This document shows positions 33,159 to 42,835 of a stretch of 64,000 nt of DNA, piece by piece. Numbering within the stretch: the stretch's first letter is position 1; the number at the start of each line of letters is the position of its first letter. The notes under the pieces were generated by a model. It had not been told where the DNA came from, ran no database searches, and saw nothing but the letters and a program-made list of their open reading frames with translations. A program made the position numbers and the translations under genes. The DNA comes from Clostridioides difficile_D (GTDB lineage: Bacteria > Bacillota > Clostridia > Peptostreptococcales > Peptostreptococcaceae): the NCBI GenBank assembly GCA_945861085.1, contig OX244046.1:2046001-2110000 (forward strand). Direction: 5' to 3'.

Positions 33159-34520
33159 TTATAATGTAGCAAATTCTTTCTTCATAAAGACATCTTCTAT
33201 AAATTTTGTATGATGAGTATCTTTTCTAAACTCTTCACTTGTTACAAGTGCCTTTTGAAATTCTACATTTGTATTAATACCTTCTACAATAATTTCGTCT
33301 AGAGCTCTGTACATTCTATTTATACATTCTTCTCTAGTCTCAGCCCAACATATTAATTTACCTATCATAGAATCATATAAAGGTGGTATAGTATATCCTG
33401 CATATACAAAAGTGTCAAATCTAACGCCAAAACCTCCAGGTAAATTTAATGATTCTATCTTACCTGGTGATGGAGCAAAATTCTTTGATGAATCTTCAGC
33501 ATTTATTCTACACTCAATAGCATGACCTCTAAAAGTAATATCTTCTTGTTTAAAAGGAATCTTTTCCCCATTAGCTATAGATATTTGAAGTTTTATAAGG
33601 TCAAGATTTGTTACCATCTCTGTAACTGGATGTTCAACCTGTATTCTTGTATTCATCTCTATAAAATAAAAGTTTTTATCTTTGTCAACTATAAATTCAA
33701 TAGTACCAGCACCTACATAACCTACACCTTTTACTATATCTACTGCAATTTTATGAAGTTTTTGTCTTTCCTCATCTGAAAGGTATGGACTTAAAGATTC
33801 TTCTATTACTTTTTGATTTCTTCTTTGCATAGAACAATCTCTATCACCTAAATGTAATGCATTTGAATATTTATCTCCAAATACTTGTACCTCTATGTGT
33901 CTAGGATTTTCTATAAATTTTTCCATATATAAATCGCTATTAGAAAATGCTGATAGAGCTTCTGAACTTGCCATATCAAAATTAGAAAAAAGTTCTTCTT
34001 CCTTTCTAACGATTCTCATACCTTTTCCACCGCCTCCACTTGAGGCTTTTATCATAACAGGATAGCCAATTTCTCTTGCAACTTCTAAAGCTTCTTCCTT
34101 AGTTTTCAAAACAGATTCTGAACCAGGAACAACAGGGATATTTAATTCCATCATAGTTTCTCTTGCTCTAGATTTATCTCCCATCAAAATCATTTGTTCT
34201 CTTGTTGGACCTATAAAAATAATATTATTCTCATCACATTGCTTTGCAAATTCAGGATTCTCTGATAAAAAGCCAAAACCTGGATGAATAGCATCACATT
34301 TCAATTTAAGAGCAAGGTATATTATATTTTCTATATTATTGTAACTCTTGCTTATATTGTTTGGTCCTATACAAATAGATTCATCAGCTATATACCTATG
34401 AAAACAATCTTTATCTATTTCAGAATAGATAGCAACAGTCTTTATACCTAGTTCCTTACATGTTCTGATGATTCTAACTGCTATATCGCCTCTATTTGCA
34501 ACTAGTATTTTTTTTATCAA
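33159..34520 (-). CDS. accC: Biotin carboxylase
   Basis: The protein has 453 residues with the ATP-grasp layout: KILVANRGDIAVRIIRTCKE at the start, the glycine-rich loop KASSGGGGKGMRIV, HLGDRDCSMQRRNQKV, and EMNTRIQVEHPVTEMVT. It carboxylates biotin on AccB using ATP and bicarbonate. It lies 15 bases after accB. Confidence 0.97.
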   Translation of the reverse strand: MIKKILVANRGDIAVRIIRTCKELGIKTVAIYSEIDKDCFHRYIADESICIGPNNISKSYNNIENIIYLALKLKCDAIHPGFGFLSENPEFAKQCDENNIIFIGPTREQMILMGDKSRARETMMELNIPVVPGSESVLKTKEEALEVAREIGYPVMIKASSGGGGKGMRIVRKEEELFSNFDMASSEALSAFSNSDLYMEKFIENPRHIEVQVFGDKYSNALHLGDRDCSMQRRNQKVIEESLSPYLSDEERQKLHKIAVDIVKGVGYVGAGTIEFIVDKDKNFYFIEMNTRIQVEHPVTEMVTNLDLIKLQISIANGEKIPFKQEDITFRGHAIECRINAEDSSKNFAPSPGKIESLNLPGGFGVRFDTFVYAGYTIPPLYDSMIGKLICWAETREECINRMYRALDEIIVEGINTNVEFQKALVTSEEFRKDTHHTKFIEDVFMKKEFATL

Positions 34521-34535
34521 CTTAAATACCTCCTA

Positions 34536-34988
34536 CTACAATGGTTTTATCTTAAATAAAGGTTGATTATATTCTACTAGTTCTTCATTATCAACTAATA
34601 CCTCAATTATTTCACCTTTAATTTCACTTGTTATCTCATTCATAAGCTTCATTGCTTCTAATATACATAAAGTGTCACCTTCTTCAACTACATCGCCAAC
34701 CTTTACAAAGCTATCTGCATCAGGACTTGGAGAATCATAGAATGTTCCCATCAAAGGAGCTACTACTACTGATAGATTCTCATTAGATGTGACAGGTGTA
34801 TCGTTTACAACTGGCTTTTCTAAAGAAAGATCCACTACTGATTCTTGTTGTACACTTAAAACAGGTGAACTTGTAGCTTGAGCCTTTTTAGATACTTCTA
34901 ATTTTAAATCGCTACTTTCAAGTTTTACATATTCTAAGCTAGTTGAGTCTATGGCCTTTAATAATTCCTTAATTTCATTGATGTTCAT
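34536..34988 (-). CDS. accB: Biotin carboxyl carrier protein
   Basis: The protein has 150 residues. An N-terminal helical segment, a Pro/Ser/Val-rich linker (about 35-75) and the biotinyl domain are followed by LEAMKLMNEI, whose Lys carries biotin. It is first of the acc operon; the ATG at 34988 follows AAGGGGGT. A FapR-like operator lies 17-35 bases upstream. Confidence 0.96.
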   Translation of the reverse strand: MNINEIKELLKAIDSTSLEYVKLESSDLKLEVSKKAQATSSPVLSVQQESVVDLSLEKPVVNDTPVTSNENLSVVVAPLMGTFYDSPSPDADSFVKVGDVVEEGDTLCILEAMKLMNEITSEIKGEIIEVLVDNEELVEYNQPLFKIKPL

Positions 34989-35004
34989 GTTGTTACCCCC
35001 TTGT

Positions 35005-35023
35005 ATTATTACCTGGTGCTAAT
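35005..35023. promoter_or_regulatory. FapR-like operator ahead of accBCDA
   Basis: ATTATTACCTGGTGCTAAT is a near-palindrome close to the FapR consensus ATTAGTA-N4-TACTAAT. On the minus strand a TATAAT (in GATATAATATTAG) adjoins it, so it covers the transcription start. FapR releases this site when malonyl-CoA rises. No fapR gene is in the window. Confidence 0.7.
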
Positions 35024-35257
35024 ATTATATCACAAAAAACAAATTTATAAAAGAAAAAGTGCTGACTAGAGAATCAACACATCAATATATATTTTAATTT
35101 TAAATTAACAACCAGTAACTTATATTTGTTTTAATTTTCCATTATTAATATAAATTATAAGTATAAAATGAATAAAATTCAATATTTTTTGCAAAATACA
35201 AGAGAATACAAATTAATACCTCGGGAATTTTTAAGACAAATACCAATATTATGCAAT

Positions 35258-35704
35258 TTAGACTTCGCTTTCTTTCAAATTAGTATCATTTTCTTTATCC
35301 TTACATAGGATATACTTTAATTTAGTTATTAAAATATTACTATATAGGTTAAAAGTTATTAAAATTGCAGGAATTATAAAATAAACTCTAGCACCTATAA
35401 AGCCAAAAACTACTGTAGTAAGTATTAATCTTTTATTTAAAGTAAAAAAAGGTATATTAAAAATACTTTTATCGGATGTTTCTGGAGTATAAGAATATAT
35501 AATTCCAAAAATCAAAGTAAGCATACAAAGTGGAAGTAGTACATAGCTTGAAATTATTCCTAAAAATCCTATACTTTCAAAGTATTTACTAGCACTATTT
35601 GTATAAACAAACATGTATCCATTTAAATAAGCGCATATACATGATATAATGCCAAAAGTTCCTCCTAAGGATTGAGTGTACCAGTTAAAAAATTTAGATT
35701 CCAT
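35258..35704 (-). CDS. Small multi-pass membrane protein, unknown
   Basis: The protein has 148 residues with about four hydrophobic helices (roughly 14-34, 45-68, 92-110, 112-130) and a charged C-terminal tail (KDKENDTNLKESEV). The ATG at 35704 lies 8 bases after AGGAGG; the GTG at 35713 overlaps that region. I do not recognise a family. It is a single gene between acc and a rightward small membrane protein. Confidence 0.7.
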   Translation of the reverse strand: MESKFFNWYTQSLGGTFGIISCICAYLNGYMFVYTNSASKYFESIGFLGIISSYVLLPLCMLTLIFGIIYSYTPETSDKSIFNIPFFTLNKRLILTTVVFGFIGARVYFIIPAILITFNLYSNILITKLKYILCKDKENDTNLKESEV

Positions 35705-35977
35705 ATACCTCACCTCCTAAAACTGTATATATAATGATATGCTTTTAAATAATGAAATATATCTTTGATATGATTATGAATAAAATTTTGTTAATTTCAT
35801 TAATTTATGTTTAAGAAATTTGAAGTATAGTGTAGTATATATTAATGTAGATAAAGTTTTATAATGCTTAATTACGTTATCTTATTTATAGATTTAGTAC
35901 AGGTTTAAAAGTTATTTGTAGGGTTTTATATTTTGTTGAGCTGAAAAATTTATTATAAATGAAGGGATGTTTTCGCT

Positions 35978-36256
35978 TTGATAGATACATTAGAATTCGG
36001 TCTTAAAGTTTTATTTTTTATATTATCAATAATTTGGATGGGTAAAATAATGATTTTAAGAACTGATAAGCAAATAGTAATCAATCCTTTGCTTATTGGT
36101 ATATCTGCGGTTCTTGTGATGTTGCATACCTCACAAAGTAACATTGAATTTTTTGGATTAGATGTCCAGTATATAAGAATAGTTTTGTATGTCATATATT
36201 CATTGATAATTTTAATAGGAATATGGTCTACTAACAGAAGAAATGGAATTTTTTAG
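35978..36256 (+). CDS. Small three-helix membrane protein, unknown
   Basis: The protein has 92 residues from TTG at 35978, behind GAAGGGA. Three hydrophobic helices are seen at about 8-24, 37-55 and 66-84, ending in the basic tail STNRRNGIF. No family recognised. It is followed at once by a strong terminator, so it is a one-gene unit. Confidence 0.65.
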   Translation: MIDTLEFGLKVLFFILSIIWMGKIMILRTDKQIVINPLLIGISAVLVMLHTSQSNIEFFGLDVQYIRIVLYVIYSLIILIGIWSTNRRNGIF

Positions 36257-36281
36257 ATAATCTATTTTTATATAGATATTT

Positions 36282-36338
36282 AAAGGTTGCTAGTAACAAA
36301 GCACTAATATTAGTGTTCTGTTACTAGCAACCTTTATT
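36282..36338 (+). terminator. Strong hairpin terminator
   Basis: AAAGGTTGCTAGTAACA pairs with TGTTACTAGCAACCTTT, with an inner GCACTAATATTAGTG structure, followed by TTTT, 25 bases after the stop of the small membrane protein. Confidence 0.85.
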
Positions 36339-36387
36339 TTGATTATACATTTAAATTGAAAATAGAATGATTGAATAGGTTGACATA

Positions 36388-37119
36388 TTATTTTACATTG
36401 ACAGTGATTAGAACTTCTTGAGATGTATTTAAATCATTTTTGTCACTTAGTATAACTTTTACTACCGCTTGACCTGTTTTATTACCTTTAACTATCATAT
36501 CTTCACATGAAAGTACACTCTTATCACTTACAGACGCAACAAAATCTAAATCTTTTGGAAGGTTATCAGTAACTTCCCAATATTTATAATAACTATCAAT
36601 TTTCTTTGTAATTATTTTTCTCAAATCAATACTTTCACCTTTTGCTATATCAACATTATGATATTTAGATTCCAGTTTATATTGATTATCTTTTGTATCA
36701 ATAAAATTTAAATCGCAATTTACGTCTACACCATTATTAGAAAGAGAATTTACTACATTATCATCAATCAAATAATTATTGGCAAGATTGATTGAATCCA
36801 TATCTTTTAGACCTAAAGCTTCTTTAGGAACTTCCTTTATATTATTGTTCCAAAAAATAAAATTATCTACATTTTCAAGATATGATATACCTTTTAAATT
36901 TGAAATGCTTTCACCAGTTGCATAAAACTCTCCATCTAGGGCCTTTATATTACTTATAGTCATCTCATCTGGGTTTATATATCGTTTTACAACTGCTCTT
37001 AGATTTGCATCAGGAAAAATATCTTTAAGTTGATTTTCACTTAAAACCTTATCATTTGAATTTATTGGACTTAAAGCTGCCGCAGAAATAATAAATGGTA
37101 TCAAATTAGCTAAATTCAT
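36388..37119 (-). CDS. Leucine-rich repeat-like protein, possibly exported
   Basis: The protein has 243 residues. A short hydrophobic N-terminus (MNLANLIPFIISAAALSPIN) could be a weak export signal. The middle has degenerate leucine-rich repeats of the internalin type (NLRAVVKRYI, EFYATGESISNLKGISYLEN, KDMDSINLANNYL). The C-terminal ~90 residues look like an all-beta Ig or cadherin-like domain (QAVVKVILSDKNDLN, EVLITVNVK). The ATG at 37119 follows GGGAGGG; the upstream ATG at 37134 has no site. Function unknown; a surface-adhesion role is possible but there is no sorting motif. Confidence 0.7.
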   Translation of the reverse strand: MNLANLIPFIISAAALSPINSNDKVLSENQLKDIFPDANLRAVVKRYINPDEMTISNIKALDGEFYATGESISNLKGISYLENVDNFIFWNNNIKEVPKEALGLKDMDSINLANNYLIDDNVVNSLSNNGVDVNCDLNFIDTKDNQYKLESKYHNVDIAKGESIDLRKIITKKIDSYYKYWEVTDNLPKDLDFVASVSDKSVLSCEDMIVKGNKTGQAVVKVILSDKNDLNTSQEVLITVNVK

Positions 37120-37264
37120 AGTACCCTCCCACATAAATTTTTTTTATTATAGTAATTTAATTTCTATGAGAGGGTTCTGTTTCCTTGTTATATATGCCTA
37201 CTTTCGTACACTTTATTAATATAAATTAAAATAAATTTCTACTATTAAACTTATAAACATATTG

Positions 37265-37909
37265 CTAGTTACGTTTTTTAGCTTCACATCTAAATATTCG
37301 CATACCTTGTGACATAAATTTGTCTTCATACTCTGTTGTAACATTATTTTTATACTCACTATTTCCTAAATCAAGAGAAATATTCTTCAATAGCCAATTA
37401 TTTGCAGCAATTTCGTTTAAACTAAACTCGAATAATTTTTCATTATCTGTTTTAAAGTGAATTTCGCCATCATCTTCCAAAACCCTATTGTACATTTCTA
37501 AAAATCCAGAATGAGTGAGTCTTCTTTTACTCCATCTATTTTTAGGCCATGGGTCACAGAAATTTATATAAATTCTAGATAATTCTTTAGCTTCAAAGTA
37601 ATCTAAAATATGGCTTACATCTGCCCATAAAAAAAGTATATTATTCAAATTAGAAGTATCAGCTTTTTCAACAGCCTTTAAAAGAACTTCTTCCTTAAGT
37701 TCCATAGCAATATAATTTATCTCAGGGTTCTGTTTGGCCAAAGTTGTTATAAACTGACCTTTTCCAGTACCAAATTCAACGTGTATTGGATTATCATTTC
37801 CAAACTTTAAATTCCACTTACCTTTTAATTTGTCTATATCATCTCTTAAAACATATTTTGTATAACTTAAAAGCTTTTCATCTGCACCTTTTTTTCGTCT
37901 TCTTCTCAC
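37265..37909 (-). CDS. trmB: tRNA (guanine-N7)-methyltransferase
   Basis: The product has 215 residues from GTG 37909, which lies 6 bases after GGAGAA; the upstream ATG at 37948 has no such site. It has a SAM-binding Rossmann fold with HVEFGTGKGQFITTLAKQNP, YINFCDPWPKNRWSKRRL (the DPWPKxRHxKRR family signature) and IHFKTDNEKLFEF. It makes m7G46 in the variable loop of tRNAs. Confidence 0.95.
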   Translation of the reverse strand: MRRRRKKGADEKLLSYTKYVLRDDIDKLKGKWNLKFGNDNPIHVEFGTGKGQFITTLAKQNPEINYIAMELKEEVLLKAVEKADTSNLNNILFLWADVSHILDYFEAKELSRIYINFCDPWPKNRWSKRRLTHSGFLEMYNRVLEDDGEIHFKTDNEKLFEFSLNEIAANNWLLKNISLDLGNSEYKNNVTTEYEDKFMSQGMRIFRCEAKKRN

Positions 37910-37981
37910 AATAATTCTCCTCACATATAAAAAATTAGTAAAATACATTTTTTATTATACATTATCTCACCAAAAAATAAA

Positions 37982-38028
37982 AAGAACTCTCTTAAAATAG
38001 AAATTTATTTCTATAAAGAGAGCTCTTA
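37982..38028 (-). terminator. Terminator of the HesB-like gene
   Basis: AAGAACTCTCTT and AATAGAAAT pair with ATTTCTAT and AAGAGAGCTCTT; T-rich sequence follows on the minus strand toward trmB. Confidence 0.75.
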
Positions 38029-38047
38029 ACTTACTAAAAAGTTAATC

Positions 38048-38368
38048 TTAGTGGCACCCTGAACAACCAGAGCATCCTCCTCCACCTTGATCTTTCATAT
38101 TTTCAGGAATAACTCTAAATCCAAATCCTGTATCTTCTATTATTATATCTCCATACTGACTATATTCATCAGAGCTCATTACAAATTGTAATTCTCCAAC
38201 TTCATAAGTTAAGTCATCTTCTTTTTTCTCATCTAAAGCTAATCCAAAAGAAGGACCTCCACAACCAACACCTGCAAAGTATACTCTTATATTATTAGGT
38301 TTATCTTGATTGTCTTTTAAGATACTTTTTAAAGTATCAATAGCTGTTTCTGGTAAAGTAATTTTCAT
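38048..38368 (-). CDS. HesB/IscA-like iron-sulfur protein
   Basis: The product has 106 residues from ATG 38368, 8 bases after AAAGGGA. It shows the IscA-type fold with IRVYFAGVGCGGPSFGLALD and a cysteine-rich tail (GGGGCSGCSGC), which replaces the usual CGCG end. Such proteins bind iron or iron-sulfur clusters. Isolated HesB-like genes are common in Clostridia and their clients are not known. Confidence 0.85.
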   Translation of the reverse strand: MKITLPETAIDTLKSILKDNQDKPNNIRVYFAGVGCGGPSFGLALDEKKEDDLTYEVGELQFVMSSDEYSQYGDIIIEDTGFGFRVIPENMKDQGGGGCSGCSGCH

Positions 38369-38719
38369 TAAATCATTCCCTTTCAAATATTTTATTAAAA
38401 CAATATCTATTATATACCCATATAAGGTACATAATCAATTAGTTTTTACATATTTTACTAAAACTTCTACCAAATATTGCTTAAAGTTTTAAAATATTTT
38501 ATATGATATTTTACTACCTTAAGTAAATACCCTATAGTACACTTAGTAAACAAATAAAATTTTTACTAACAAATATAACAATTTTATTTGTTATTTTAAT
38601 ATTATAACACATTTGATAATGTCCAATTCATATATGCAAAATTTATATACTTGAAAATATCTAAGAAATTATTCAATAAAAAAATACTATTTTTTTAAAA
38701 TTATTATTTATGCACACAA
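38369..38719. other. AT-rich intergenic region
   Basis: About 350 bases with no supported gene. No operator or riboswitch is recognised. It divides the intact HesB gene from the decaying cluster that follows. Confidence 0.4.
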
Positions 38720-38759
38720 CAAGCAAAGCACAAGGGTGTGTACCGTTGTGCTTTGCTTG
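38720..38759 (-). terminator. Perfect 14-bp hairpin after the VOC remnant
   Basis: CAAGCAAAGCACAA (38720-38733) pairs perfectly with TTGTGCTTTGCTTG (38746-38759). It lies 3 bases beyond the VOC stop codon. No T-run follows, so it may not be a standard terminator. Its stable, G+C-richer sequence differs from nearby DNA. Confidence 0.6.
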
Positions 38760-38762
38760 CAA

Positions 38763-39050
38763 CTATTGGACAAGGTTGTCGTCTATAAACAATGCAAAAT
38801 GGCTACTTTCCATAATTGATTTCATCTGACATAAACAAAAAGGGTGTCCCGCTGGGTCAATCATAACTCTCCAATCATCAGAAAACTGCTCATCTGCAAT
38901 TGTTGCTCCACAATGAATTGCGTATTGGACTGCTTCTTCCAAATTATTAACAGCGAAATCCATATGAGCCATTTGCTGTTGAGCTTCAGGCTTTTCTGGC
39001 CACACAGGCGTATAACTAAAAATGCTTATTTCAAATACAATAATTGGTCC
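38763..39050 (-). pseudogene. VOC/glyoxalase-family protein, N-terminus lost
   Basis: The minus-strand frame GPIIVFEISIFSYTPVWPEK...QQQMAHMDFAVNNLEEAV...DWRVMIDPAGHPFCLC is the C-terminal two thirds of a VOC (glyoxalase/bleomycin-resistance) protein. The family usually has about 120 residues. The first ~40 residues and the start codon are missing, and the frame follows directly after the stop of the ABC chimera upstream. A TGG-preceding GTG could start an 80-residue piece but without a clear site. A deletion joined the two genes. The original role is unknown. Confidence 0.75.
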
Positions 39051-40964
39051 TTATATAATTAAACCATCTGAAAATGTAATAGTACGACTACTACTTTTGG
39101 CTGCTTCTAGTGAGTGAGTTACCATAATTATAGTTTGTCCACTGTCCCTGTTTATTTTATTCAGCAAATCTATTATTTCTGTCCCTGTCAAAATAACAGA
39201 ACGTTTATCCTTAAAAGCTGCAATTACTTGTTCTTTCATATCAGAATTTGTATAATTAATTGCAAACATAGAACTATATAATTTTACGTTATCTGTAGCC
39301 TCTAGTCTTGATAATGTTACATCGTTACCAGAAATCTCATTATTCATAACATAAAGAGGTAAGATATTTTTAATTCCATCCATGTGTCTAACATCTTCAA
39401 TAAACTCTTCATTCATCTTTCCATCAGCAAAACCTTGCAATTGTGCATCACGAAATACATCACCTATATAAGTTTTGACAAAGTTACCAACAACGCTTAT
39501 TGCAATTACTGCAGAAATACTTATAAATAGTAAGGTGATATTCTGTGTGATATTTTTGTTATTTTTCATGTTTCTAGCAGCCAATTTACCTTCATTCCCT
39601 AAAATCTTTTCATAAACAAACTCAAAAACTGTAGACATGATGTCAGTAAAAAGTGGTATTAAAACAATAGTAGCTATAATTAATCCTAGTAATGAAAAGC
39701 CACCGGCTAAATACAATGTATTTTCAGAGGATATTTTTGGAAGTAGAATAGATAAAATAAGTATCATAGTTCCTATAAAAAGTATATAACGATTTGAAAT
39801 ATTCTTTTCTTCTACTGTTCCTAGAACAATACTTTTTATTGGCAAACGACTGGCTTTTTTAACAGGTATATATGCACCAAGTGAAGAAACTATTATTGCT
39901 GCTATAACAGATATAATCACTCCAATAGGTGATATTACTGTTGGAATTGATATTCCTTGTTCTAGAGAACTTCCCAACCCATGAAGCATTAAATTTAAAA
40001 CAACTACACCAATAGGAATAGCAATTAATCCTCCAATACTTCCATACAATATACTTTCAAGCATCAAGATACGAGTTACAGTTTTTTCATTAGCACCAAT
40101 ACTTCTAAATGTTCCAATAAAAGGAAGACGTTCTAATGTAATAACCTTATAACTGCTGTATATGATAAAGATACTAAGAGTTAATGCAAAAAAACTTATT
40201 AAAAGGAAAGGCATTGTCTTTTGTCTAGCATCTGAAATTATCTTAGTTTCATTTATAGTACTTGATACCTTATATTTTTCAGTCGAAAGTTCTTCAGATA
40301 ATTTATTTACTAGACTTTCTGTCGTTTCTTCTTCTGATTCTATAAGAACTCTTGTATATCCATTTCCTTTATTTATAATTTTTGATAGAGTCTCTTCGGG
40401 TAATAGTGCATTTACACCCCTTGTATGTCTCAAAAATACTGTATCATAAGATGCAATATCACTAACTTCAAAAGTATAAGGCTTTCCATAAATCTGTAAA
40501 GTAATAGAATCACCTTTTTTTATTTTATATTTTGATGTAAAGCGGTTTGGAAGAACAATTTTATCACCAGAAAAATCAGTAATACTGTTTCCATTTTCTA
40601 ATCGTGGCTTGTTGATTTTATTCAGTTGATTTAAATCTGCTGCTATAAGACTAAAAGATTCATAGTATCCATCTTTATTATAAATAGCGGAGCTTTCCAA
40701 CATACCAATCTTTGATTTTATAGTATTTAAATCAGGGATGTCTTCCAAACTAGTTAATGTATCTGGATTTTTACTTTGGACAGATATAGTTGCAGTCCCA
40801 GACATCCCTCTTGCCATCTTTCTTTGTGCACTTTCATAAGATAATCCAATTGAGAATGAAACAAAAAGTAAAACTGTTGATAAAATTATGGACAATAACA
40901 TAACTGCTGTCCTAGTTTTTCTTTCTTTAATATTTGTGAAAATATACTTTAATATAATTTTCAA
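39051..40964 (-). pseudogene. Chimera: FtsX-type permease fused to the end of an ABC ATPase
   Basis: The 637-codon frame begins as a macrolide-exporter/FtsX-type permease (helix near 20-38, extracellular domain, then pairs of helices). After about residue 590 it changes into an ATPase C-terminus: GTEIIDLLNKINRDSGQTII then MVTHSLEAAKSSSRTITFSD. The latter is the H-loop region of a MacB/LolD-type ATPase, which normally is a separate upstream gene. The last permease helices are missing. A deletion or unequal recombination between neighbouring exporter operons explains it (inference). It is open and could be translated, but neither half is complete. Confidence 0.8.
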
Positions 40965-41102
40965 ATTTACACCTTCTTCCTTTATTTAAGATACTTCAAT
41001 CTAATATTTTAGATACTTTAATCTAAATTAAGTCTCTAATAGACCCTCCATACTTTCTTATTCTATTTTTAATATTTTAATCAAATCACTCCTTAAATAA
41101 AA

Positions 41103-41146
41103 AAGATTGATAAACTATTATATAAACATAATAATCTATCAATCTT
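41103..41146 (-). terminator. Terminator after the broken histidine kinase gene
   Basis: AAGATTGATA pairs with TATCAATCTT and a T-run follows on the minus strand. It separates the kinase remnant from the permease chimera. Confidence 0.75.
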
Positions 41147-41180
41147 AATATATTTTTTAATTGACCTTAATTAACCTTAA

Positions 41181-42328
41181 TTAGATAGGAAAAAAGATAT
41201 GAAATGAGCTACCTAATCCCAATGTACTTTCAACAGATATATCTCCTCCATGAACTTCAATAATTTGCTTTGTTATTGCTAACCCTAAACCAGTTCCCTC
41301 TATTCTTCTATTTGTATTGGTTCCTCTATAATAACGATTAAATAAATTTGATACCTCTTCTCTTGACATACCTTTTCCATTATCTGAAATAATAATTTCA
41401 ATATTTTCATTTAATGTTATATGTACACAAACTTTAGTATCTTTATTTCCATATGTAAAAGCATTAATAATAAGATTACTAAAAGCTCGTTTTAATAGTG
41501 TATAATCAAAAACAAAATTAATAGTATCTATATCGCTCTTAAATTCAACTATATTTGATTCATACTCTGGATAGTTTAAAATATCAATAGATAATTCTTT
41601 CAAAAATCTTACTAAATCACCATTCTTCTTATTTAAAGGAATTATTCCATTTTTTAATTTGTATGTTAGCTTTAAGTCATTTATAAGTGTATTTGTGTAT
41701 TCTATATTCTTTAACATGATTGAAGCATATTTGTGTACTTTTTCAGATGAATGAGTAATGCTATTATCTGTGAGAAGTTCTGCATATCCTTTATTATTAA
41801 AAATATAATCCCTATGATTGAAAATATAATGGACTTCCCACCTCTAAATTTAGTTCCATCAAAAAACATATTCACTTTAGATACATTTAATGGAAAATAT
41901 ATAATATAAAGATAGTCATTTTTATTATTTTTAATTGTATTAAAGTACACAGTACCATTACTTGAACTATTTTGGTCAACTAATGCTAATAGTTCAAACT
42001 TAGAATAATAATTTTTATGGTCTTCTGGTTCTGAAAATCCATAAACTCTATTCCCATTAGAATCTAAAATTTGCAACCATAATTGATTTTCTTGAAGTTT
42101 TTCTAATCCAGATTGTTTTATTTGTGGTTTTTTATCTATAAACACGATTTGCTCATTAAAATTTTCTGTAAATTTTTTTGGCCAATCACTACGCACATAT
42201 TTCCCATTTGGATGTTCAGTAGTAATAAGGGATAAGAAAATACCTATTACAATCAAAATTAAACAAAGAAAAATTATGAAAAAAATAAGATATGAATGAA
42301 GTATTGTTTTATAGCTAGATTTATGCAT
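41181..42328 (-). pseudogene. Sensor histidine kinase with internal deletion and frameshift
   Basis: The front part (42328 down to about 41,795) encodes an N-terminal helix, an extracellular domain and a second helix (IIFSIIGIIFLII). The frame then shifts: the following bases, read in the other frame, give GYAELLTDN...YASIMLKNIEYTN and then the ATPase domain with NAFTYGN, SDNGKGMS and EGTGLGLAITKQIIEVHGG, to the stop at 41181. HAMP and the H-box with the phosphorylated His are absent, so an out-of-frame deletion removed them near 41,790. No response regulator gene is adjacent. It cannot signal. Confidence 0.85.
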
Positions 42329-42835
42329 TTAATCAACTCTTTTCTTAAACTTTTATTTTAATCTTTTTAGTTTGATTATTACTTATATAAAATAAACAGT
42401 AATTATTGACATACAAAAACTTACTTAAAAATACAACTGTCTACATAAATTATATTTATATAACTTTATGTTATCAAGTCATCTGTTGTATTTAATAAAT
42501 CAATTTGATAACATGTAAAAGTAGGGCTTGTTAAACATTTTATATAAAATTAAGTGTACACAAAATGTCTATATACATTAAATAATATAGAGAAATTTTT
42601 CATAGAACCATTTTTATAGGGGATACTTTATAAAAAGACTAAAAAATTATAACATATAAAAATTTTTACAGGTAAATAACAACATTAGTAAGGATATTAA
42701 AACACTATATAAAAATTAACAAATATTAAGAATAATAAAACACTTGAAATTACTTATGTCAAGAAAATTTATATAATATAAACTGGTCAGATATGTTATA
42801 ATATTAAATTGTGACAAGTTCATGGAGGTGTTTAT
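42329..42835. other. Intergenic region, AT-rich, with an inverted repeat
   Basis: About 500 bases without a supported gene. ATGTTATCAA (42468-42477) and TTGATAACAT (42505-42514) form a perfect 10-bp inverted repeat that could be an operator or weak hairpin. This is where the response regulator for the broken kinase would be expected, but no trace was recognised. Confidence 0.45.
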
